Positions 1 to 12,869 of a stretch of DNA of 64,000 bases are shown one piece after another. Numbering within the stretch: position 1 is the stretch's first letter; the number at the start of each line of letters is the position of its first letter. Origin of the DNA: Bryoerythrophyllum caledonicum (taxonomy: Eukaryota > Streptophyta > Bryopsida > Pottiales > Pottiaceae); contig OZ020516.1 of NCBI GenBank assembly GCA_963971425.1, forward strand, positions 37,746,199 through 37,810,198. Reading direction: 5' to 3'. Below the pieces are notes generated by a model. It had not been told where the DNA came from. It saw only the letters and a list, made by a program, of their open reading frames with translations, and searched no databases. Made by a program: the position numbers and the translations under genes.

Positions 1-1213
1 TGGTTCAAAGCTCTCAATTTTTAGTCTCTTGCACAAGTGATCATTAGCACAACTTCCTATGGAAGTAGAGAGTTTTGTATGTCGAGAATGGGTCACAACT
101 TACTATCCACTTTGAAAATTTGTAGCAATTTCAATATGAAGAAATAAATGGTCACGACAATTGCAATATTCATGAAATCCTATTTTTAATTCCCAAAAAA
201 TTCTTACCACGTATACAAATGCTATAAATAGGTCAGCAAGCTTAAGTTGGTGGTTACAGCCTATAGGTCATCCAACCTTACAACTTCTAGCCCAAGTCAC
301 ATGCATGCCTTAAGACTTTCTGGCTGGAATGAACAGAGGGTTTGTCGCTCCAAATCCTAAGATCTGTCTGATCCATCCATGCACTTTTTGTTCATCTACA
401 TGGGATCATACTTGCGGCGACTGATGCATCAATGACAAGCAATTTTGACTACAATAATTTCAGAAGGAATTTCTACATTCATTCCACAACTAATGAATAC
501 AGCCCTTATTTTTTCGTCGAACTGGAGCCAAATTGCGATTTGTTTCCCCCAAAAAGGAACTTTCCCAAAAAAGTGGGAAATTTGTGATTTAATGTTGCCA
601 AAACTTCATTGATGGCCATTGTTATATCGCCATATTGCCACTAATGAATAGCCGGGACTCCATCCTATTGCTGAAAAGGATGTACAATTTTATATTAATG
701 GAGAAAATTTCGTACTGTATGGTTTCACGAGAAAGCCAGAAGTGCTATAGCTCCCTGGCCTATGTAGCCATTGTGGCTATCCCACTAAAACAAAAAATAA
801 GGGTTGGATGAATCTAGGCCGGGGAACTATTCCACACATCACAAAAATGATCTTAGAATCAGTGGGCAGTACTGTAGTTAGGGGGCACTTGTATGGGGCC
901 CACCTTCTGATATTCTACTACAATATATATATTTATAAAACTTGTCATCCACTGGAATTTCCACAAGCTTGGCAGAGTTCACTCTGTTAAGCCTTAATCG
1001 TTAGAAGGTGCTGCTGGTGGCCAACATATTCTACATGTATGGTGTCCTATCTGAACATGATAAGGTTTAGATATTGAAATGACTCCCAAATGAAAGATGT
1101 TAGTTGAAGGTTCTTCAATCCAAAGGTGTAAGTAAGTCTTGCTAAAGTTTTATACATTTTATGTATTCTATAGAGTAAAACACCGTCTTGTATATATGGT
1201 TCCCAACTGACGT
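1..1213. other. Intergenic, no gene recognised
   Basis: AT-rich sequence with only short, unconvincing open frames. I see no conserved protein motif, RNA gene or clear repeat boundary here. The first recognisable object is the TTAA-flanked element that starts at 1,214. Confidence 0.5.
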
Positions 1214-2000
1214 TTAACCCTTTAGCGCCCAGGGATGTTTATGGAAAAACCAAGATTTCTGCTGATTTTTTCTTTGAACCGGAATTGATGGAAATACAAT
1301 GACTAATATTAATATCTAACCTTACAAAATTGAACTTAACCCATGATCTCAACTTTGGGGAAATTTTGCACAACATCCAACTGTTGATGGAATAGATTAT
1401 AGTGTTTAAAGTTACCGTATATTGGTAGTGAAAACTATGGAATTTGGAGGGTGTACTACTTTAACTATCAATAGAGTCTTGCAAGAATTTTTTTACTTTG
1501 AATTAGAGTAGTTCACATGTGCACTAGGTTGATAGCTTCGCATTGACATATTATATGTGAAGAAAATATTTATACCCAATTATTGGTGGTTTTTTTCTTT
1601 TTTCTACTTGGTTGTATACAAAAATGTTCCAACCTTATACGAATCAAAACGGAAGTTTCATATGTGAGGAGAGAGATCAAAAATCACAAAACAATGAAGA
1701 ATGTCTTAAAGACCAAGTTCAATCAAAATTTAAGACCAAAATCAATGTGCATGTGTGTGAAATACAACATAGTATGTGGCATAGTATTCACTGTATTTGA
1801 GTGTATTTGGTGTATTTTGTGTTGTATTCCTAGCTTTTCCAAGAGTTCTATAAATCCAAATCATGATCAGATTGTTGGAGAGTGGTTGTGTAATGAGTGT
1901 GCAAATCTGAACCTCGTATCTCGAAGCATGGATTTCATGCAAATTGTGTTTGAGCACCTCCGAAGTCCCATTTCGGGCTTCCTGGGTGCTAAAGGGTTAA
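1214..2000. mobile_element. piggyBac-like MITE, copy A (TTAA target site)
   Basis: A 779-bp body (1,218-1,996) is bounded by TTAA on both sides (1,214-1,217 and 1,997-2,000). Its terminal inverted repeats match at 15 of 16 bases: the left end reads CCCTTTAGCGCCCAGG and the reverse complement of the right end reads CCCTTTAGCACCCAGG. TTAA target duplication with CCC-starting termini is the known signature of piggyBac elements. The open frames inside (for example 1,583-2,164) resemble no transposase, so this would be a non-autonomous copy. The superfamily assignment is inferred from the ends alone. Confidence 0.7.
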
Positions 2001-3333
2001 GGGTTAAGGTAGTCCTGCCCATCACCGCCACCTTTCCTATCTCTGCCACACTATATTTGGTCCCAATTCCACCCCATATCCACCCCATTTCCACCGATTC
2101 ACTTTGTCAACTCCAAATTAAGGCTTACTATCGGTCAAGACCCCTAACTTTTGGTCGGCGCTAATTGGGGGTACCTAGTGGCAGAAATAGGCCAAACATG
2201 GCAGCACACTTTGAATATTCATAACTAATTCAATTTTTGTCAGAAAAATATGAAATCACTTGGGTTGAGATTGTAATTCTATTGGTTATCTTCTATGCAC
2301 GTTGCTTAATCTGTCAGTCATTTTGGGAGGGGGGCGGGGTATACCTTGATGAGTTGTACTTTCAACCAACTCAAACTTGAGTGAAGATTCAGGAATCACA
2401 AAAACAGTACCAAAATTGACTCACGTCACTTGTATAATAAGTTCCAACATAAGAATTCAGAGAATAGACCACTCATCCACAGTAACAAGGCATGCAACTC
2501 AGGCTAAATTTTTGCAACCCGTAGTACCTTTGTGATCAAGCAATACAATCGAGTGAAACACTACTTTCTTTCTATGGACATTTTACCTGAAATTCGAAGG
2601 TGAGAATCCTGGGAAGGCATCCTTCTGGTGCGTATCACAATAAATGACACCGACCGAGCCACACCTTCAATTAATAGGTTTCTGAACCAACAACATTCTA
2701 CTCAGTAGCCCACTTTCTGGAAAAGCAGACTGAAGAGCCCATAGATCGAAACCCTGCGTCCTGCAGCAAAAAGTACAGCAGTCAGAACCACACTCTTTGA
2801 GTCGCTCATGATTGTAAAGCACTCAAAAACAAAGCATCTATTGAGGGTTCCAATAACCCAATCACTTTCAAAGATTCAATCGTCCACGAAATATACAACA
2901 AGGATAACAAAATTCACAAAAACACAGAAGTAAACCTATTATCTAGTTTTGTCCGACTCGGACTAATAACAAAAACTGAGGATAATTTTAGAAATTTATC
3001 AAAGTCGAGTTAGATTGATCGAGATAACATGTAGGTTTCACTTTGTATTACCTACATAACTCTACTAATTTGTGGTAAAAAGTTGGACTAATCGTGGCTC
3101 TCAGTGTAGATACCTCAAATTTCATAAAATCACCTCAAACATTTACTTTAATTCAGCCGAGGAAAACAGCCGAGGAAAGGAAAACCATTTGGCTAACCTT
3201 CAGGTTGACGAAACTTTCCGATTCCTTGGTCGTCTCCAGCAAGATGGGCACCTCCTTCAAGGTGTGCAGCTCCTGCTACACTTGTTGTAAGGGAAGAATG
3301 CTAGTGTTCAAGTTTCTGCTGTAAACCAAGTCC
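2001..3333. other. Intergenic, 3' flank of the CRM gene
   Basis: No gene recognised. The short plus-strand frames at 3,072-3,324 overlap the presumed 3' untranslated region of the minus-strand CRM gene and look like chance. A further TTAA directly after copy A (GGGTTAAGG at 2,001-2,009) repeats the element's terminal motif. Confidence 0.4.
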
Positions 3334-6117
3334 TTAGGTTTTTCTTCGGATATCCTTGGATCCTCCATGTGCTACTCTTGTTGGAATGTCGGTATCACTT
3401 TCAGTCTCATCATCAGGGGCGTACACATCACGCTCCCACTCATCACTGCTCTCCATATCACTGTATTCACGGCTTGAAGCAGCACTATTTGGAACATCTT
3501 CATCGCTATCTGGATACTCGTAATCGCTGTCTGAATCATATTCCGGCCCTAGATCGTCCATTGTGGTTATATCATCGTCGTCGTCAGAAAAATCTGAAAC
3601 TTCTTCAGAGTCGTAGTCACTTAGCTCGGTTGCCACTGGAGCAGGAGGCTCTGGAGGTGCCATGCCAGGATTCTCCTCCAACCAACGAGCTCGCTCAGCC
3701 GCCTCACGCCCCATGTCCGCCCGCACTTCTCTCAGCTCCTTCTCCCATTTCCGTATTTGATCGTTTAACGAACCAATGGATTGCTCATGCTTCGATTTAA
3801 GAAGGGCCTGTCAACAAAGAGGAGATCCGATGGGTTAATAATGGCAACCACAATGAAACGCTCTATGAAAGTCAAAATGTATCCAAATGCCCAAGCAAAG
3901 AGACTTCGAACCTTTACAAATAGAAATAGAAATCCCCTATGCAACCCAACTACCCTATGATGTAGGACGAAGTTCTTCCTTTCCGTCGGTATATAGATTG
4001 GGCCCTTTGAGGTTGAATGAGCTATGGCAACGGGCATTTCAGGTTAAAGAGCAAAAACACTTGGAAAAGTATCCTCAGAGAGTGGAAGGAAAGAACTTTA
4101 CCTTTCGTTTGTTAAAATTCTTGAATATGATGGGAATGTCAATTTTTGGCCGCTTGTAGTTTCTCCCACGCCACATGATAATGGTGGTCCCTTGATGGAT
4201 GTCAATGACAGTGCCGCCGCTGAGCCGCTCCAGCGTCTCGCCCATCCCTTTGATTTTTTCCTTGGGAAAGTTGTCACAGTCGATCCGGACCGTCTCGTGT
4301 TTCTTCCAGTGCATGTGGATGTTCTGTATGGTCCCCCCGTATATGCCTCTCCTGCCAACCGGCACGTAATTCTTGTTCTTGTACCCGAGCTTCTTCAACG
4401 CGTGCAGTTGCTCTGCGGTGACAATCTCCGGGTCCGGGTCAGGCTCCGGCAACGGCGGCAGCTCGAACTTCTTGAGCCGCTCCTCATGCAATGATATCTT
4501 TTTCTTGCACTGAGAAACCACCGTCAGATAAGGTTGAGTAACATGTAATCTGACTGCCTCCGAGGCATGTTCTTGCTAAAAATGTCAGTGTGTCATCCAC
4601 TAGACCAAAACAATCTAGGCTGATGAAAGTTATAAGCGACAATTGAGTTCTTCGTGAAGTCACCCAACGTTTTAAATAAGATACCGCGTCTCTGATTTCT
4701 GATACTACTATTTGTTCACTCGTAACTCTTCATAGCAGATTGATATGGAAGAACTTGGTGGTATCTCAACTCAAAGAGCTTGGCGGTCTTTCAGCTCAAC
4801 TTAGCCGCCTTTAAGAATGAAGAAGGAGAGGTCATGCTGTACCATTAACCTTAGCTGATTGAAGATACTTAGGGCTGATTTCAATTATTTAACTCATGAC
4901 CTCACTTCACAAACAACCGAGACAACACAGGTTACAGACACAACCTTCGCGATCCGCCAGACCAATGCCTGCTCGGGTGTCATGCTGAGTTTCCTCAGCT
5001 TCTTCGCCAAACGGATTTGCCGAAGCTTGAGACGAACCGTCTTGGCTTTCTTCTTCTTGGCGGACCTCTTCGCTTTCTGCTCAGCTTTGTTATATTTGGT
5101 CTTGAACCGAATCCCACCTGAAAGAAATGGGCTCACGGACGATGAAGGCCGCAAAAAGCCTCTGCGACTCCATGCCAGCTCAGAACTATCAAACGCAAGC
5201 CCATTGTACTCCCTTACATATCCTCGCGTTTGCAGAAACAGCTCTCGCCGTCCAGTTCCCAGTAGAAGGTGCTGTTCTACATTGCTGCAAAACCTCAGAA
5301 CTCATGGCATTCAAAATCATCCACTTGCCAACACCATCGACTTCCAGTCAATGAAGAGATGCTGATTCCACCTATCCTTGACATAGCAAATCGATCACCA
5401 AAGATCACAACACATATGACAACAAACCCTCTCCCATAAACCCTAAACCCTAAAACCCTGATCAGAAGTTATTGCAGCAAAACTTCATAAACTCGTCATT
5501 CAGAACCTTCCAAATTGCTTATTCCGCCCTACTCTAATCAATGAACAAATGCTAGTTGCACCTGTCCTTTAACAAAAGAATCGATCACCAAGACCACAAA
5601 ACGCAGAACAACAAAGCCTCTCCCATAAAATGTCCCATAAACCCTATTCCGATACCAAATTAAAAATGTAGACTGCTATGGATCAAGCAGACGTTCCACT
5701 TGCGAACACCGTACTACTCCAGTAAATAAATAGATGCTGATTACACCTATCCTTAACACCTAAAAATCCACCACAAAACACATCACCTTAAACCCTATTC
5801 CCAAAGCCCTAAACCGCTGCCAAATCGTAACAAAAATGAACCAGCAGGCACTTCACAAAACCCACATGATCTCTGTACGCAGTCCCAGAATGCAAGTCCG
5901 CATCAAAGTAGCGATGGCCAGATCCACCACACCTGATTACAACAGTAGACGGCGCAACAGCAGCGGGGGAAGAAGAGAAGCCAGGCTGAGCATGATCGCA
6001 CGAAGAGGGAAGCCTGGATGCGGAAGGCTCGAGACGGGCCAGGAGCGCGCGCGAGAGGTATCGGGCGGACGCGAGGAGCGAGGTGGAGATAGGCCGCGAT
6101 GATGATGCCCCGGCCAT
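3334..6117 (-). CDS. CRM-domain RNA-binding protein, organelle-targeted, 4 exons
   Basis: Reconstructed exons are 6,117-5,862, 5,117-4,945, 4,509-4,102 and 3,807-3,334 (436 residues; splice phases agree). The first exon encodes a Ser/Ala/Arg-rich leader starting MAGASSSRP, typical of a mitochondrial or plastid transit peptide. Exon 2 is very basic (KKKKAKTVRLK). Exon 3 carries a complete CRM (CRS1/YhbY) RNA-binding fold, with VPVGRRGIYGG, NIHMHWKKHETVRI and a TTIIMWRGRNYKRP ending. The last exon adds a helical segment (KWEKELREVRADMG) and a strongly acidic Asp/Glu/Ser tail. The single CRM domain with a long C-terminal extension matches the small plant CRM family to which Arabidopsis At3g25440 and At4g13070 belong. 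Members of the wider family act in organelle intron splicing or ribosome assembly; the target here is unknown. The exon 1 donor at 5,861 is the least certain boundary: it was chosen for phase, and a small missed exon in the 740-bp first intron is possible. Confidence 0.88.
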
Positions 6118-6291
6118 CGCCGATCGCCAACCTCGCAACGTGGGAATGCGAGCGCAACGTCTATCGACGATGGTGGAGGCAAAATGGGGCAGAGAAATGC
6201 TAGGGTTTATCACGGGTTTAAGCGACGGTACTAAACCCGTGTGTGAAATGAGATGGATGGACCTATAACCGTTGGCATCTGTGGACGTGAC

Positions 6292-7028
6292 TTAACCCTT
6301 AAAAGGACGGAGCCTATGACCGTGCCACAATCCCAATTTCCGTACTACCTTGTGTTCTAATTTTCATCAAATATAAGTGGAAGTTTTTTATTTCATTTTT
6401 CAGAGATTAGACCACATGTTTTGTTTGTGTCACAAAAATTACAATTTTGTTTGTGAATATTTGAGTTTATTGTGGGTTTTTGAAAAAGAAGTGAAGAAAG
6501 TTCATATCAAGTACAAAGTATGCTAAATTTTTTTGAACGGTTCACCAATGGTACTATAGGGAATCTTGTAGTGTCAATGAAACTTCCGTGTTTAGCTAAA
6601 ATTAGAAAATTGGTCAACCATGGTTATAGGCCTAAAGTTAAAATCGCAATAACTTACTCAAAACAATTCAAAATTTTATGTCTTTTTCAAAATTTCAAAT
6701 TGGAATGGAAACTAGACTTCATAAACTTCATTTCAATAGTTGGACTCAAAATTTTAAAATATCATTTTAATGACTCAAATTCAAATTTAGAGCTAGAGCG
6801 AGAAGTTCTTAAAATTCACTACGTTGAGATCCATGTCACAAATTTTTTCTTATTTAGATATAACATGATTACTTCAATGAGGCAAGTTTCATCATACTCT
6901 AATACTTACACATTCGATGAACTCTCCACGAAAAGAATTGAATGAAAAGTGATTGTAAACAACAATGATCATCTTCAAAATGTCATCCGAGAAGCCCCTT
7001 TTTGGGTGCTCCGGCGTTTCAGGGTTAA
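6292..7028. mobile_element. piggyBac-like MITE, copy B
   Basis: TTAA at 6,292-6,295 and 7,025-7,028 flank a 729-bp body. The ends start CCCTTAAAAGG and, on the complement, CCCTGAAACG, both continuing into CGGAGC. The match is imperfect, with one gap. The interior (6,370-6,960) is strongly similar to a reversed, end-eroded copy at about 39,640-40,125. The element begins only about 175 bp upstream of the CRM gene start codon, so it sits in or beside that promoter. The frame at 6,520-6,945 encodes no protein I recognise. Confidence 0.6.
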
Positions 7029-7040
7029 CACTTTAATCCT

Positions 7041-7339
7041 GTAACCCTTTAACGACGAAGGAACTAGAACATGGTCGATGAGAACAATTTTTGGGGAGCC
7101 ACGCCTGATTGAATAGTTGGATTGATTTGCACCAGTTCAAGAAATTGTGCACTATGCTTTCTTCTATCTAACCCATCTTTCTGATCTCCAATCGGTTGAG
7201 GCAATAACGAACTACAATTAATTCTATGAAAAATGCGGACAATGAAATGTACTCATTGTGTAGTTGTTGTTGTGCAGAATCTATTTAATCGTAAAAAAGT
7301 TTTAGGGCCCCATGCATGGCCTTGTTGTTAAAAGGTTAA
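7041..7339. mobile_element. piggyBac-like MITE, copy C (short)
   Basis: A 291-bp body (7,045-7,335) lies between GTAA (a decayed TTAA) and TTAA. Left end CCCTTTAACGACGAAGG and complement of right end CCTTTTAACAACAAGG match over most positions. It lies only about 15 bp from copy B, so two elements are back to back. The interior segment around ATGAAATGTAC (7,244-7,254) through TTGTGTAG recurs in copy D near 54,200. Confidence 0.55.
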
Positions 7340-9000
7340 GGCCAATGAGCTTTCTTGGTATGAGATTTTTCTTGTGTTTTAGATCATGCAAAACGCCATC
7401 TATACAAGAAGTACATTTTAGTACAAAAATCTATGATTCCACTTCCCAAAAATCAGCGTAGCTCACCAATGCTTGCACCAATTGTTGTGACGATGGTCTC
7501 AATAGATGCCCATCTTCCTCCACCTCTATGTCATGGTGTATTTTTTACTTTGAGGTAGCCTGCAGCGCTTGCTACAAAGGTTCTTGTGTCAAAATGACCC
7601 GTATATGGTCGATAGGCCTTACAAAGTTAAGGACGAGCGACCATGTAAGGAAAGTAAAATTTATCCATTGTCTTGATATGATGTTCAACATAATCTATTA
7701 CGCTCATAAATTCTCCCATTGTCCAAAGTTTGCTCATCCTTAAAGGATAAGTGCCGTGCTTGCATAAGAGAGAGGAGAGTTGGAATGACATAAGATAGAA
7801 CGGCACAAAATTGAGCAATGACCCAACACCATCCACTTCTATACCTTTCATAGATTCCAAAGAGAAAATGTACTCAATTTTTTTATGACTTCAGCAGTTG
7901 ATGAAAAAGGCAAAAACATTTTTACCAAAGGTGACATGTATTAGAAAAATGGCATCATTACAATGCATAGTCACAAATAGATAAAGAGAGATAGAGCTTA
8001 TACCATGAGAAGAAATTGGTAGGAAATGAAGCTAATGCCTTGCAAATGAGATTTTGTGTTGGAGAGGTGTTGGAGGAGGTTAGAAATGGCAACAAGATAT
8101 ACAAGGTGGGATAGTTGACAAATGATTAAGAACATTAGCACCACCCACTCTAATGGGTAGAAAATCCAAAAATGTTGTTGAATCTTCCCACCATAAGTTT
8201 TTTTCTAAGGATGTGGGGACAACAAGGGAGGTTAACGAGAAGGTCGCAGACACGGCAAGAAGCTTTGACTGACCATGGTTATTGCAAGTAGAGAAGGATT
8301 GAGTGTTGTAGTCAGGATGACCAATGAGAAGAATTTTTGAGAGAAGATGACGAGCATCTATTTTCAAGCATGATGTACTTCACACAAGATCATTGCATCA
8401 CTTGTAATCAACAATGCGCATTTGTCTCCTGGAATTCCATCCACAAACACTACAACATCAATCACCCGAATGAAGAGTGGCTTAGAGGATTCTTGGAGAT
8501 GAATTGAAGAGCAACCATTAGATACAATGTTGCACATTTCATTGGCATTCACGCACAGATTGTGAAGCAAAATTGGTCTCGTACGTCTACTGTGGACACA
8601 GTGCAAAAGTCACATGAGCTATATAGGCTCAAGCACGTGGAAGGCTTAGATTTTTGTTTGAGCATTGTTTGGTTATTTTGGAGACCATCCAAAATGGCAA
8701 GACGGGTGAAGCATGGCAAAGGCTTCAACGTTTGCAAAGCAAAAACCTGCGTCCAAAGTTAATAGTCCAGTGACCATGAATAGAATGTGTCTATATGTGA
8801 GGGAGGGGTGCGTGAATCCGACCAAGAACTTCACAATTTTCTGTTGTGTTTGGTAGTGCGGAGGCTGTGAAGGAGGATTGACGCATGACCAAGGTGCAAG
8901 AGGCCGCAATGTACATACAAGTTGAGGCAACGAAGTTCATGGCTTAGGCACACCATTCCGAGGCCAACCTTCTTCAAGATTATAGGGTCATAGAACGCTA
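7340..9000. other. Unrecognised, probable old repeat
   Basis: Several medium open frames lie on the minus strand (7,627-7,860, 8,080-8,367, 8,364-8,606, 8,673-8,930). They follow one another as pieces of one decayed reading frame would. I recognise no domain, so no function is offered. Confidence 0.3.
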
Positions 9001-10439
9001 AGGTTACTCACTTTTGGGCAAAAACAAAGAATACAATAAAAGTTTGAAAAAAATTATTTTACAACTTCGTTGATTGGTGGAGAAAGTTAACTTGATTCTA
9101 CATGAAAGCCCAATTTTTGTTGTTGTTTAATCCCTCCTATAAGGAATGTTTTAAGAACGCTAAACTTGAGAGGTGGTACTTGTGACACTAAAAATTTCTA
9201 ATTTTGAGTTCAAAGTTATTTCAAAGACAAACTAATTTATTGAAAATTAGGCCAACCTGTACAATCTTGTTAGCTTTCAAATTTTTATTGAATTCCTTGT
9301 TTTTAGCAAATAAAGTGAACAAAACCAAATATTGATTTCAAATGGCAAATTGCCCTAGGATCCTAGGATCCATTAGTAATGTCAATCTTTACACCAAATT
9401 CTCTAATGTAATTTTCTACATTTATGTACTTTTAATATAAATTTGTTTCTAATATGGGTTAGTGTGGCATTAAAAGGTGGGGTATCTTAGTGTTCTTATA
9501 CCCTATAACTTGCTTCTGCTAATGACTATGTTGGGCGCACAGATCACAACCTTGGAGACACTTGAATTCCTTGAATTTAAGAGGTAGAGGAGCTGTGCGG
9601 ATTCAGGAGGCGGCTTGCACACAATAAGCAAAATGAGCGCCTAGTAGAGAAGGCGGCGGTAGAGCAAGCCGAGGCGCTGAAGAAGGTGCGCCACAAGGAG
9701 GAGCGACGCTAATCCGATGCCAACCATGCCGAGAGTCGGAACTCAATTTTTGGGGTCCTTAGACAACCCTCGAGGCATAGGGCCGAAATTTGTAATCAGT
9801 AGGGCATGGGAGAATCTTGGGTTTTAATGATGCAAATCACATTAAGGGAGGTAGTCTTGCGGCAAAGCAAGCATTCAATCCAAAGGTGAGACCTCCAATG
9901 AAACCAAGGATGCGCAAGCAATTGGTTGGGTAGCACTTAATTACGATAGGACATGGTTATTGTAGTCACGGTGGAGTCATGAGTTAATATAGCAAAGGGG
10001 GAGACTTCATGGAGAAGGGCAGCCAATGCATGTGACGTCGGTGCACATGGAGTCAATTTATTCATGTATCTTCAAGATCTTTACGGTATGTTGTTGGTTG
10101 CCATTGGTTTAGGATTTTAAACCAATTATTGAGCAATGACAATTTTTGGTAGAGCAAATCAATCTAACATTTCTTTTCAAGTTCTTCAAGGCCACGCTTC
10201 AACATTTTTTTTTGATAGCTTCATTGATGTTGTTCTTGTTTCTACAGTTGCCATTGCATTACAATTACTTAATTTTAGGTCTAATTCTAAACCCTAAACT
10301 TCCCTAATATTGACAAGTAGATGGGCAACAAAAACATTGACAACAAACTCTCGAGTCTCCACCAATTTTTGGAACAATCCCATCATCACAGATTCACAAA
10401 AAACATGCCTAATCAAGATCCGCACCAGACATTACATAG
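9001..10439. other. Dispersed repeat, upstream part of a LINE-like ruin
   Basis: A stretch beginning AGGTTACTCACTTTTGGGCA at 9,001 recurs at about 26,890. The segment 9,181-9,330 is recognisably similar to 56,450-56,720. A Lys/Glu-rich helical reading frame around 9,600-9,710 is interrupted by stops. I read this as degenerate repeat DNA in front of the LINE tail below. Confidence 0.4.
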
Positions 10440-11135
10440 GATATGCCCGTAAACATCTCTTCTTTGGTATATAACAACTTCAATCTATGGCATGCTCCAT
10501 ATGCACCACCACCGACCCAAAGACATGGCTACACGTACTCGTCAAATGCCAAAACCACCACATCTACTTCCTCATTGTCCAATGACACAATAAAGCACTT
10601 TGGAAAAATTGTAAGCTAATTGTATCCTCTAATAAGTCTTGGCCATTCATCCTCATGAATGCATGTACCTTCAATACCAATCCACAAGGAAGTATGGTCC
10701 CTAGGTGGCTACTCCTGTGCACATGTGGTACCCCACGATGTCATTGTAATACACGATTCAAACCCGACATACTATACGTTCGAGGCCTATCATATAACGA
10801 CCCCCCACCAGGCCAAAAAGCCACATGTCTCACCACCCAATTTGTTGAATTCACTTACTCCATGATAGATTCTCACCTGAAACCTTTGCAAACAAAATAA
10901 ATTATTACGAGCCATGTATTAATGACATCATTGCACTTGGTTGGAGGATTGATCCCCTTATTGTCATCACAGCTGGCACCAAAACCGCTATCTTTATCCT
11001 ATCAATGACATCTCTTTGAATTTTTTTTAATATCCCCATCACTTTAATTTGGAATACCTTCAAAAACATAGACACCATTGCAATTCAATATGCTATGTCT
11101 ATACTTCTACACAAGCAGAAAATTAAAAACCAAAC
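10440..11135 (+). pseudogene. LINE (non-LTR retrotransposon) C-terminal remnant
   Basis: The plus-strand frame reads ...SWPFILMNACT, then CHCNTRFKPDILYVRGL, FVEFTY and, after frameshifts, NDIIALGWRIDPLIVITAG. I recognise this string of motifs from the tail of plant LINE-type polyproteins, although I cannot name the clade. Stops and frameshifts show it is dead. The part from about 10,990 to 11,130 is repeated at 56,820-56,990 in more decayed form. Identification is by motif memory, not by alignment. Confidence 0.45.
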
Positions 11136-11267
11136 ACCTCTCCTAGATATAGAAAATCACTCCTTAAACCCACTCACACCACGAACCTTCATATAAACAC
11201 CGTTAATCTTGGGTTCTTTGTTTCATCTTGTGTATTTGGTTATTTATTACGTGCTACATAGTGTTTA

Positions 11268-11375
11268 TTCTTGTGAAGAGGAAGTAGTTCCACACTACTA
11301 ACCTATGTCCTGTAGACACAGATGTAGTGGTCGAATGAACAGACATTTTACTCACGCCAGTCCCCCTCGGCACTA
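11268..11375 (+). mobile_element. Short hairpin/(TTC)n retroposon, degenerate copy 1
   Basis: GAAGTAGTTCCA ... GTAGTGGTCGAATGAACAGACA ... CACGCCAGTCC follows the same order as the intact copy at 37,006-37,138. The 3' hairpin and TTC tail are lost and I see no target-site duplication. This is the oldest-looking member of the family. It begins about 130 bp after the LINE tail. Confidence 0.5.
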
Positions 11376-12689
11376 AGGATCTCATTAAAAGGGGGCGCCA
11401 CCTCCTTGCCCAACAACCCTACTTGCCCGCCGTCTTCTTTCCTCTTCCCCGATCGCGGCTCTCTCCTCTTACCTTGTTCTCGATCTTGAGGCGCTGCCCG
11501 CTTTGCTCTTCATGTCTGGCCCTATCAATATCCTCTCAACTGAGATACCCGCCCTTACATGGTAGCCGATTCTTGCGGCTCGCCCTTCGTCCCTCATAAG
11601 ACAACGTCACGACTATTGTAGGTCTTTAACATATCCAACTCTAGAAATCCAAAGGGCTTGAGTTCCTGAAGCCACAACTAGATGTCGTAGTCTAGTGGTT
11701 CGTAATTCTCAAAGCTAACCGAAATTAACCTTAAGTGAGCCCACCTAACCAAATCGTTTCCAGGGATTTTTATCGTGCATCAAACTCTTTAAATCTTAAC
11801 AACAATTCACACTTAATACCTCAACACATCCCGGAAGATGGCTTCCCCGGTACCTTAGTAATCGGTAACAAGTAATCACAAGTATTTCAGTTAAAATTTT
11901 GTTGAGCGTCAGTAGTTTTCCGGTGAGTTTTCACAGTGCCCGGAAAGTCACTACCGTCCGTTCCCGCAGTCCAGAGGACACAATATCCACAATCTAACCC
12001 TACACCTTGAAAGATTTAAAAATGTTGCAGCGGGTTTTCTGGTCCTCACAATCTACTGAAAACTTGTCTCGGTAAACCGTTGACGCAAGCCCGGGTTCCA
12101 ACTACAACCACACCCAATGAATCAAACAAAGGAGATACAAAACTCACAACAAGGCAGTGCTAAGTAAATCCGATGAGCAAGACAACCTTCCACGGGGATT
12201 GTTGGAACTCATCCACTGCAAGGGTAAAAATCCCGGAATTCTCCGGACTTAGGTTTAACCGGAATCTCTCCGCGTGTACCAAAACGAGGAATATCATCCC
12301 TCCTCCCCACCAATCCAAACACTTCCCACTTAAGTGAGGCTATCATGAATAGCCGTGGGCTTTCCGGATCCCATCTTATAAAGCAACTGTTCCTGGTCCC
12401 ACTAGTGAAGGGTCTAGAGTATAGATCCCAAATCTTACTCCACCTATCTAACCTGGATATCCTACACCCTCGGGAGGTCTCTACTCACACTCAATCACAT
12501 AATACACAACAAGTCACAACCTTGCACACCTAGCAAAGACACTCTACAAGGACTCAACTTTCTCCCGTTCTACTCACACAAACTCAACAAAGACTCTAGA
12601 CACAAGCAATAAAGGCAAGACACAAACAAATCAACAAAGAGAAGGATACTTAACACAAAATCCCAAGGCTGCTTAAGTACACAAAGGCT

Positions 12690-12869
12690 ATTAGCTACCC
12701 TTCAAAACTACATCCCCAAAAGGTGGAAATGGCATCTAGAAAGTGCACTTAAGTCAATAGCTACCCTCCAAACTAGATACCCAAAAAGTGGAAATGACAT
12801 CTACAGAGTGCACTAAAGTCAATAGCTACCGTCCAAAAGTAGATCAACAAAAGGACAAAATGGCATCTA
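12690..12869. repeat. Tandem repeat, about 66 bp x 2.7
   Basis: TAGCTACC recurs at 12,692, 12,758 and 12,823. Each is followed by a similar stretch (…AAAAGGTGGAAATGGCATCTAGA…), giving a period of 65-66 bp with scattered substitutions. Confidence 0.75.

Noticed and set aside
11684-11705. tRNA-like A box (TAGTCTAGTGGTT)
   Set aside because: No matching B box or acceptor stem follows at the right distance, so there is no tRNA gene here.
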